A DNA stretch of 12,645 nt from Clostridia bacterium (GTDB lineage Bacteria; Bacillota; Clostridia; Christensenellales; Aristaeellaceae). Made by a program: the position numbers and the translations under genes. Below, piece by piece: positions 7,560 through 12,645 of the stretch. The DNA is taken from positions 1 through 12,645 of the forward strand of contig JAFZRB010000140.1 in the NCBI GenBank assembly GCA_017620115.1, in the 5' to 3' direction. The notes beneath the pieces were generated by a model. It was given only the letters and a program-made list of their open reading frames with translations, did not search any database and was not told the origin of the DNA. Position 1 is the stretch's first letter. Each line of letters starts with the position of its first letter.

Positions 7560-7570
7560 CCATTTTTAAA

Positions 7571-7600
7571 GCCCGTCCTCCGATAATCCGGGGGACGGGC
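7571..7600 (-). terminator. Hairpin after the sugar-importer operon
   Basis: Bases 7571-7582 pair with 7589-7600 (12 bp, one wobble) around a 6-base loop, 37 bases after the solute-binding protein stop. On the minus strand the stem is followed by only TTT and then AAAAATG, so the T-tract is short and the terminator may leak into the next operon, whose promoter begins 12 bases on. Confidence 0.6.
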
Positions 7601-7636
7601 CGATGATGACGCGGATTCCGTTTCAGGGGAAGGAAA

Positions 7637-9346
7637 TTACTTCGTGCCCTTGAAGCGGTCGTAACGGGCCTGATACACGCCGATGACGTCGTCGAGGCCA
7701 AGGGCCTTCAGCTCGTCAAGGTAGGTGTCCAGCTTGTCCAGATCCTTGTCGCCCTTGACCAGGTCGATGAACAGGTCGGTCATGGCCATGTCGAGGTCGG
7801 TGGAATACATGTCGAGGATCTCGACTTCCTCGTCGGTGGGCAGGGCCAGGTAGGTGGCGATGTTGGTCTGGTACATCACGGAGTCCTTCTGCTCCATCTG
7901 GTTCCAGGCGTACAGGCGCAGCGCGCGGCGCTTGCCGGTCTCGTCGGCCGCGTCGTCCTTGGCGAGCAGATCCTGGCCATAGGCGCTGGCTTCAACCTCG
8001 GCGGCGGTCTGGAACGTGCCGACCGTCTCGCCGTTGAAGGTATCGTAGGTGCTGTTCATGACGAAGATGGGCAGGTTGGCGCGGTCCATGTAGAAGCGGC
8101 CGCCGCCGAAGCCCTTGGCGATGATGTCGTCGCCCGACCAGCCGGTGGTCAGGGAGTAGGCGTTGCCGTTCTCGTCAAAGTCGTAGTCGTTGCCCTGCAG
8201 GCCGGTGCTGCACCATCTCCAGTAGTCCTTGGTGAAGAAGAAGTCGAGCAGCTTGGCGGCGGCCTGCACATCGATGGTGTTCATCATGGCGTAGTAGCCG
8301 GTGTAGATGGAGGTATTATAGTCGCCGCGGGTGGTGGGAGTCAGGCCCTCGACGCCCTGCAGGCTGATGGGCACATAGTTGGCGTTCTCGTCGCCGGACA
8401 GATCGTCGCGGCCGTACATCGAGGCGGTCTGATAGTACATGGCGCCGATGTTGTTCTGGGCGATCAGGGCCTGGGTGTCGGTGGTGTACAGGGAGCCGCT
8501 GTCGGCCAGGGACAGCACGCCCGCGTCGACCATCTTCTTGATGAATTCAATGTAGCCCTTGAAGCCGTCCTGATAGAACACGGTGGTCAGCTTGTCGGTG
8601 TTCGGGTCGAGGCCGATGGGGTTCATGATCAGGCCGTACCAGCCGGCGATGCCGCTGTGGCGGAGCAGGCTCAGGTCGGTGGCGAACAGGGCCTTCTCAT
8701 CGCCGATGCCGTTGCCGTTGGCGTCGTTGTCGCGGAAGGCGACGAGGGTGTCGACGAACTCATCGGTGGTGGTGGGCATGGGCAGCTCCAGCTTGTCCAG
8801 CCAGTCCTGGCGGATGCCGACGGAATAGGCGCCGGTCCAGCCCTTGATGTTGAAGGTGCCGGTCAGCAGGCCTTGCAGAACCCAGAAGGTGCCGTCGGGG
8901 CCGGTGCCGGCGTTGCGGATGGCCGCGTACTCGCCGTCGGGAGCCAGGAAGCCCGCCGCGGTGCCGTCGCTGTACTCGAGCACGGTGTCCACGCTGGTGA
9001 GCATGCCGCGCTGAATCAGGTTGTTCAGGGTCACGGCGTCGATTTCCAGGAACATCATGTCCGCCAGGTCAACGCCCGTCGCCAGGCGGGTGGTGATCGT
9101 GGTGGAATACTGGTCGGATTCGACGTAGTCCAGCTTCAGGTCGATGCCCATGGCCTGGGTCTTTTCCATCAGCCAGGCATAGGCGGCGGAATCCGGGAAG
9201 TAGCCCATGCGGGCGCTGCCCTGATTGTAGCCCAGCACGGTCACGGTGGTCAGGTCGCCGTCCGCCGCGGCGGTGGAGAACACGCCCACGGAGAGCGCCA
9301 GGGCCAGCGCGAGCGCCAGGGCCAGAGCTTTGCGAAGATGCTTCAT
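7637..9346 (-). CDS. Extracellular sugar-binding protein of an LplA/AlgQ-type ABC importer
   Basis: This 569-residue protein is a large cluster D/family 1 solute-binding protein like LplA, YtcQ and AlgQ, which deliver oligosaccharides to CUT1 importers. The signal peptide is MKHLRK, then an alternating Ala-Leu core, then STAAADG, a signal-peptidase I site after about residue 28. There is no lipobox cysteine (see findings). GYNQGSARMGYFPD (39-52) resembles the family N-terminus. DNDANGNGIGDE (206-217) is the calcium-binding loop seen in AlgQ-like proteins. Many aromatic residues in the second half (YYQTASMYG, YWRW) fit a sugar cleft. ATG at 9346 has AAGGAGG 8 bases upstream. It lies 57 bases after the second permease gene, which it serves. 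Sugar specificity is unknown. Confidence 0.92.
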   Translation of the reverse strand: MKHLRKALALALALALALSVGVFSTAAADGDLTTVTVLGYNQGSARMGYFPDSAAYAWLMEKTQAMGIDLKLDYVESDQYSTTITTRLATGVDLADMMFLEIDAVTLNNLIQRGMLTSVDTVLEYSDGTAAGFLAPDGEYAAIRNAGTGPDGTFWVLQGLLTGTFNIKGWTGAYSVGIRQDWLDKLELPMPTTTDEFVDTLVAFRDNDANGNGIGDEKALFATDLSLLRHSGIAGWYGLIMNPIGLDPNTDKLTTVFYQDGFKGYIEFIKKMVDAGVLSLADSGSLYTTDTQALIAQNNIGAMYYQTASMYGRDDLSGDENANYVPISLQGVEGLTPTTRGDYNTSIYTGYYAMMNTIDVQAAAKLLDFFFTKDYWRWCSTGLQGNDYDFDENGNAYSLTTGWSGDDIIAKGFGGGRFYMDRANLPIFVMNSTYDTFNGETVGTFQTAAEVEASAYGQDLLAKDDAADETGKRRALRLYAWNQMEQKDSVMYQTNIATYLALPTDEEVEILDMYSTDLDMAMTDLFIDLVKGDKDLDKLDTYLDELKALGLDDVIGVYQARYDRFKGTK

Positions 9347-9403
9347 AATTGGTTCCTCCTTGTTGATATTATAATCGGACGCGCGCGCCCGGTTATTTCG
9401 CGG

Positions 9404-10348
9404 TCATTCCTTCAGCGAGCCCAGCATGACGCCTTTCACAAAGTACTGCTGGAAGAACGGGTAGGCGATCAGCATGGGCAGCGAGGAGATGATGATGATG
9501 GTGTACTTCAGCTGGTTGTTGGAAATCTGCTGCTCCTGAGCCAGGCGCAGCGCTTCCGCGTCGTCGAAGATGGCGTTGGCCAGCTGGCCGGTCTGTTCGA
9601 TCAGCACGCGCCGCAGGTACAGCTGCAGCGGCTGCCAGGCGCGGTTGGTGATGTAGATCGAGGCGTGATACCAGCTGTTCCACACGCCGATGATCGTATA
9701 CAGCGCGATGACGGCCAGGATGGGCTTCGAAGTGGGCAGGAACACGTTCCACAGGATCTGGTAGCTGTTCGCCCCGTCGATCTTCGCCGATTCGCGCAGC
9801 GATTCGGGAATGCTGTGGAAATAGCTCCTCACCAGGATGATATACCAGATGGAGTACGCGCCGGGCAGGATCAGCGCCCAGGGCGTGTTGTACAGGTGCA
9901 GCTTGGTGGACAGAATGAACTCCGGAATGATGCCGCCAGACACATACATCGGAATCAGCAGGAAATAGGTCACGAACTTGCGGCCGTAGAGCTTTTTCAC
10001 GGTGAGGGGATAGGCCGCGAGCACCGCGGTGGCCAGGTTCAGCACCGCGCGCACCGAGCAGTACATGACGGTGTTGCGGTAGGCCATCCACAGCTTGCCG
10101 TCGGAGAGGATGCGCCGGTAGCCGTCGGTGAAAAAGCCCTTGGGCCACCAGTACACGCGCATGGTGAGCGCCTCGTGGGGCGTGCTCAGCGAGAGCACCA
10201 GCACGTAATACATGGGATACACGGTGATGAAGGCGATCAGTACCGCCACAAGGTAGATCGCCGCCGTACCGATGGGGCTGCGGTCGCGAATGCGGTTGCG
10301 CTTTCTGAGCTCCCTGAGTTCAGCCGCGGTTTTTCTGGTGTGATCCAT
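9404..10348 (-). CDS. CUT1 ABC sugar permease, LplC/YtcP type
   Basis: This 314-residue inner membrane component has six predicted hydrophobic segments, the first at about 28-52 after a basic cytoplasmic N-terminus. The EAA loop that docks the ATPase is at about 183-206 (ESLRESAKIDGAN, then FLPTSKP). The C-terminus (QQYFVKGVMLGSLKE) is the standard end of LplC/YtcP-type proteins. ATG at 10348 has AAGGGGGTG about 8 bases upstream and lies 12 bases after the stop of the first permease, so the two are cotranscribed. Together they form the channel for the downstream solute-binding protein. No ATPase gene is present; CUT1 systems of this type commonly use a shared MsmX-like ATPase encoded elsewhere. 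Confidence 0.93.
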   Translation of the reverse strand: MDHTRKTAAELRELRKRNRIRDRSPIGTAAIYLVAVLIAFITVYPMYYVLVLSLSTPHEALTMRVYWWPKGFFTDGYRRILSDGKLWMAYRNTVMYCSVRAVLNLATAVLAAYPLTVKKLYGRKFVTYFLLIPMYVSGGIIPEFILSTKLHLYNTPWALILPGAYSIWYIILVRSYFHSIPESLRESAKIDGANSYQILWNVFLPTSKPILAVIALYTIIGVWNSWYHASIYITNRAWQPLQLYLRRVLIEQTGQLANAIFDDAEALRLAQEQQISNNQLKYTIIIISSLPMLIAYPFFQQYFVKGVMLGSLKE

Positions 10349-10360
10349 GCGCGCACCCCC

Positions 10361-11308
10361 TTACCACAGACCGCTGCCGGTCAGCTTGTTGCTGACGCGG
10401 TTGGCGATGGATGTCAGCGCGAAGGCGATCAGCGACATGAACAGGTTCACGGCGGTGGTGTAGCTGAACTTGCCGCCCTGGATACCCAAGCGGTACACAT
10501 AGGTGCCGATAACGTCGGCGGTTTTGTAGGTGGAGCTGTTGTAGAGCAGCAGGATCATGTCGGTGTTGGAGCTCAGGATGTGGCCCACGCTCATGATCAG
10601 CTTGATGGCGATGACGGATTTCAGGCCCGGCAGCGTGATGTGCCAGATCTGCTTCATGTGGCTGGCGCCGTCGATGCGCGCCGCTTCATACAGCGACGGG
10701 TCGATGGACGACAGCGTGGAGAAATACAGGATGCTCTCGAAGCCGAAGCCCTTCCAGATGGTCGTCACGGTGTATATGGCGGGAAAGTAGTCCGGGTCAG
10801 TCATGTACTCATAGGGCTGCGCGCCGAAGGCGGCGAGCAGGTTGTTGATGATGCCGTTCACATCCAGGAACGAGATGACCATGCCGGCCACGACCACCGA
10901 GGATACGAAGTACGGCAGGTAGCTGCACGTCTGAGCGATCTTCTTGAAGCGCAGGTTCGTGACCTCGTTCAGGAACAGCGCGAAGATGATCGGCACCCAG
11001 AAGGTAAAGGCGATGGACAGAAGGCTCAGCCGGATGGTGTTCGTGAGCAGCCGGACGAAGAAGATGCTCTTCAGGAACTGCTGGATGTGCTTCAGACCGA
11101 CCCAGTTGGCGGGATCGAAGAAGGGACTGCCGGGCAGGTAGTTCTGGAAGGCGATGATGACGCCCCACAGCGGAATATACGAAAATATGAATATGAGAAC
11201 CATGACCGGGAGCAGCATCGACCAGACTTCGATGTTTTCTTTGACGATGTCCTGGCGATGCTTTTTCTTTTTGAACGCCGGCGCCGCCGGCTTGGCCGTT
11301 TCTGCCAT
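10361..11308 (-). CDS. CUT1 ABC sugar permease, LplB/YteP type
   Basis: This 315-residue inner membrane component has about six hydrophobic segments, starting with LLPVMVLIFIFSYIPLWGV (32-50) and the family mark AFQNY (53-57). The EAA loop is at about 208-228 (EAARIDGASHMKQIWHITLP), which contacts the ATPase. The C-terminus is VSNKLTGSGLW, typical of LplB/YteP. The frame is open to 11374, but the start at 11308 is preferred. AAGGAGG lies 7 bases upstream of it, and 11374 would lie upstream of the predicted -10 box. First gene of the importer operon, with a leader of about 50 bases. Confidence 0.93.
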   Translation of the reverse strand: MAETAKPAAPAFKKKKHRQDIVKENIEVWSMLLPVMVLIFIFSYIPLWGVIIAFQNYLPGSPFFDPANWVGLKHIQQFLKSIFFVRLLTNTIRLSLLSIAFTFWVPIIFALFLNEVTNLRFKKIAQTCSYLPYFVSSVVVAGMVISFLDVNGIINNLLAAFGAQPYEYMTDPDYFPAIYTVTTIWKGFGFESILYFSTLSSIDPSLYEAARIDGASHMKQIWHITLPGLKSVIAIKLIMSVGHILSSNTDMILLLYNSSTYKTADVIGTYVYRLGIQGGKFSYTTAVNLFMSLIAFALTSIANRVSNKLTGSGLW

Positions 11309-11315
11309 GAGGACG

Positions 11316-11322
11316 CCTCCTT
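11316..11322 (-). promoter_or_regulatory. Ribosome binding site deciding the start at 11308
   Basis: AAGGAGG lies 7 bases before the ATG at 11308 and rules in favour of this start over the in-frame ATG at 11374, which has no such site and falls within the promoter. Confidence 0.75.
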
Positions 11323-11340
11323 GACACCGGAATCGGGCGC

Positions 11341-11373
11341 TGTTATCTCCATGAACGCAATGGTATGATAACA
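11341..11373. promoter_or_regulatory. Interrupted inverted repeat over the importer promoter (candidate operator)
   Basis: On the plus strand the order is TGTTATC (11341-11347), CCAT (11349-11352), a 7-base centre, ATGG (11360-11363) and GATAACA (11367-11373). Both arm pairs are perfect inverted repeats. The element covers the -10 box and the likely start of transcription at about 11358, the classic position of a repressor operator. No regulator gene lies in the window. Confidence 0.5.
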
Positions 11374-11393
11374 CAAAGGGGTGAAAAAGTCAA
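11365..11393 (-). promoter_or_regulatory. Sigma-A-type promoter of the sugar-importer operon
   Basis: Read on the minus strand, TTGACT (11393-11388) and TATCAT (11370-11365) are separated by exactly 17 bases, each one base from consensus. It lies about 57 bases upstream of the permease ATG at 11308. Confidence 0.75.
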
Positions 11394-11490
11394 TGTAATC
11401 AAGGATATTATGTATAAACGACGGGCAACGAGCGAATCATTATTCCGCCCTCCGCGCAGGATGTCCTCAGGGCCGTCTCATTTGATCCAG
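11394..11490. other. Gene-free stretch upstream of the importer promoter
   Basis: No coding frame or recognisable element is seen here. It is AT-richer next to the promoter (11394-11420), which could act as an upstream promoter element. The rest shows nothing I can name. Confidence 0.5.
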
Positions 11491-11695
11491 TAAATAGGAG
11501 TTTGTTGAAGCGATAAAACCTTGCCTTCCCCTTCGAGGGGAAGGTGCCTCGTGAGAGGCGGATGAGGTGTTAGCCCGGCTCTTTGCTGTCTATCGCAAGA
11601 GGATGCTGGTCGCGACGATAACACCTCATCAGTCGCCTGCGGCGACAGCTTCCCCTCCAGGGGAAGCCTCTTTGAGCCCTGCAAACTCCAATTTA
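11491..11695. repeat. MITE-like palindromic element, 205 bp
   Basis: The ends are terminal inverted repeats: TAAATAGGAGTTTG (11491-11504) against 11682-11695, matching at 13 of 14 positions, with TA at each outer edge as expected for TA target duplication. Inside are nested structures. A hairpin at 11524-11544 (9-bp stem) and one at 11546-11559 (GCCTC, GTGA loop) lie on the left. A 12-bp pairing of 11561-11572 with 11619-11630 (GATGAGGTGTTA) forms the middle. Hairpins at 11632-11646 and 11648-11667 lie on the right. No transposase is encoded, so it would need one in trans. The type, with a GGGGAAGG hairpin and a GATGAGGTGTT core, is one I associate with dispersed repeats in gut Clostridia genomes (recollection, not a search). 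An antisense frame of 68 codons across it (11684-11478) is probably not a gene. Confidence 0.75.
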
Positions 11696-11789
11696 TCGGA
11701 CTTTTTTAAAATAGACCGCCCTGGCGGACAGGCGGGGCCGTATCGCGCAAACCAGGCGCGCCCCGGAAAACGCGCGCTGACACAGCAAA
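11696..11789. other. Gene-free stretch between repeat and CotH terminator
   Basis: No coding frame is supported. A short CCGCC-CT-GGCGG palindrome (11716-11727) followed on the minus strand by TCTATTTT could be a weak backup terminator, but its loop is only two bases. Nothing else is recognisable. Confidence 0.4.
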
Positions 11790-11818
11790 AGACCCCGCCG
11801 CGCTGCGCGACGAGGTCT
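11790..11818 (-). terminator. Intrinsic terminator of the CotH-family gene
   Basis: On the minus strand AGACCTCGTCGC pairs with its downstream partner in a 12-bp stem containing two G-T wobbles, with a 5-base loop, followed directly by TTTTGC. It lies 12 bases after the stop codon at 11831, an ideal position. Confidence 0.85.
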
Positions 11819-11830
11819 CGCTTTTGTCAA

Positions 11831-12645
11831 TCAGCCGTTGTGCCCGGCGGCGCGGCGGATCACCAGGATCGCCGCCAGCAGCACGGCGCTCCACGCCGCC
11901 AGCTGGATCCACTGGCCGCTCCGGTTCGCCTGCTGCCCGGCGAACGGATAGTTACCGCCGCCTGAGAATCCGTCCGGCCTGCCCGGCCGTTCCCTCGCCT
12001 CAATCGGCTCAGCCGAGGCGTCGGATGCCGCGCGGTCGGCCGGGGCGTCCTGCGTCTGTTCGGGGACGGGCGTGTTCCGCGCGTCCGTCAGAGCGGGCGC
12101 GGTAGCCTGCGCGCTGTCTCCGCTGCTGCCGCCCGCGCTTCCGCCGAAGGAGCTGTCGTCGCCGCCGCCCTGCGCGGGCATATCCGAGAAGTTGGAGGGC
12201 GGCGTGAAATCGCCGCCGGAGAAATCAGGCATGCCGGACGGCGCCTGGAAACCCCCTCCGCCCTGGCCGCCGCCGAAGCCTCCGCCGCCGCCGAAACCGC
12301 CCCCGCCGCCGTTCATGCTGCCCATGTCCGCGGTGGAAATGTCGCTGGCGTCCACCAGCGCGGCGCTGTTCGTGCGCTGAGCCTGGGTGGTGGAGGGAAT
12401 CGTGCCGTCCAGCTGGCCGCGGATGCTCTCGCCGCGCTTCTGGCAGAAGGTCTGCAGCGTGTCTGTCGCCTTCTCAAAGGCATCCATGTCGTAGAACGCG
12501 GATTCGTCCTTTTCCAGATACGGCGCGATCATTTCCTTCACGCGCTCGATTTCCTCCGCCAGCCAGCCGCTCTCGACGTACTCCGCGATGAAGCGGTCGT
12601 AGGTCTCGTGATACGCGGCCAGGCTGTCCTCGTCCGAGAAGATCC
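11831..12645 (-). CDS. CotH-family protein, C-terminal part, with Gly-rich linker and membrane anchor
   Basis: The gene runs off the right edge; 270 C-terminal residues are visible. Residues 1-85 match the end of a CotH domain (FSDEDSLAAYHETY, ESGWL, MIAPYLEKDESAFY, then RGESIRGQLDGTIPST). CotH proteins are atypical kinases: Bacillus CotH phosphorylates spore coat proteins, and homologues occur on many bacterial surfaces. The catalytic core lies outside the window. A glycine-rich tract (111-131) and a Pro/Ala/Ser/Asp-rich linker (about 132-240) follow. A hydrophobic segment (245-263), then RRAAGHNG and the stop, end the protein. This points to a membrane-anchored enzyme on the outer face, with the linker spanning the wall. 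Apparent starts near 12541 (GTG) are internal. The family call is strong; kinase activity cannot be judged here. Confidence 0.85.
   Translation of the reverse strand, partial: IFSDEDSLAAYHETYDRFIAEYVESGWLAEEIERVKEMIAPYLEKDESAFYDMDAFEKATDTLQTFCQKRGESIRGQLDGTIPSTTQAQRTNSAALVDASDISTADMGSMNGGGGGFGGGGGFGGGQGGGGFQAPSGMPDFSGGDFTPPSNFSDMPAQGGGDDSSFGGSAGGSSGDSAQATAPALTDARNTPVPEQTQDAPADRAASDASAEPIEARERPGRPDGFSGGGNYPFAGQQANRSGQWIQLAAWSAVLLAAILVIRRAAGHNG

Noticed and set aside
9368..9373. Perfect TATAAT on the minus strand just before the solute-binding protein gene
   Set aside because: No acceptable -35 box lies 16-18 bases upstream (ATAACC only), so an internal promoter is not supported.
8657..11368. 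903-codon plus-strand open frame opposite the importer genes
   Set aside because: It is antisense to three clearly recognisable ABC genes. Its product is rich in His, Gln, Arg, Val and Gly without domain pattern, as expected from the complement of GC-rich coding DNA.
11520..11670. Clustered short palindromes resembling a CRISPR-like array
   Set aside because: The palindromes are not direct repeats with regular spacers; they form one element with terminal inverted repeats, and no cas gene is present.
11478..11684. 68-codon minus-strand frame across the palindromic repeat
   Set aside because: Almost entirely made of the repeat's hairpins, without a ribosome binding site I can see; such frames are typical false genes in repeats.

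Overview
The window reads as a chromosomal stretch of a GC-rich, Gram-positive anaerobe of the Bacillota, most likely an uncultured gut or rumen Clostridia lineage. This rests on strong AGGAGG-type ribosome binding sites, sigma-A-type promoters, an LplB/LplC/LplA-type sugar importer, a BspA-type leucine-rich repeat surface protein, a CotH-family protein and a palindromic mini-element of a kind I associate with gut Clostridia. No RNA gene, phage gene, CRISPR array or transposase is visible.

Layout. (1) 2-1279, plus strand: the 3' part of a BspA-type surface protein gene, whose 5' end is outside the window. It converges on (2) a six-gene minus-strand operon, 7464 down to 1371. A hairpin terminator at 1320-1345 lies between them. 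In transcription order the operon is: AEC-family permease, URO-D-like methyltransferase-type protein, RidA-family deaminase, N-acyl-D-amino-acid deacylase, D-serine dehydratase/D-threonine aldolase-type PLP enzyme, and a xylose-isomerase-like TIM barrel. Gaps are 45, 32, 15, 14 and 15 bases. A well-formed promoter (CTGACA, 17 bases, TACAAT) lies at 7531-7559. (3) Directly upstream on the same strand is a three-gene ABC sugar importer, 11308 down to 7637: two CUT1 permeases and a large solute-binding protein. It has its own promoter (TTGACT, 17 bases, TATCAT) at 11365-11393, overlapped by a 33-bp interrupted inverted repeat, and ends in a hairpin at 7571-7600. (4) A gene-free stretch, 11309-11830, carries a 205-bp MITE-like palindromic element at 11491-11695. 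(5) 11831-12645, minus strand: the C-terminal part of a CotH-family protein with a glycine-rich linker and a terminal membrane anchor. A strong terminator follows it.

How the genes may work together. The six-gene operon is the most interesting part. Its central genes form a plausible route for N-acyl-D-amino acids: import by the AEC permease, deacylation by the D-aminoacylase, and deamination of the free D-amino acid (D-serine or D-threonine type) by the PLP/zinc enzyme. RidA would then hydrolyse the reactive 2-aminoacrylate-type enamine that such enzymes release. The roles of the URO-D-like protein and the TIM-barrel protein in this route are not explained by known pathways, so they are the part that may be new. 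The adjacent sugar importer has no ATPase gene here, as is usual for this family, and its solute-binding protein lacks the expected lipoprotein cysteine. These pathway statements are inferred from family membership and gene order; no substrate can be read from the sequence.
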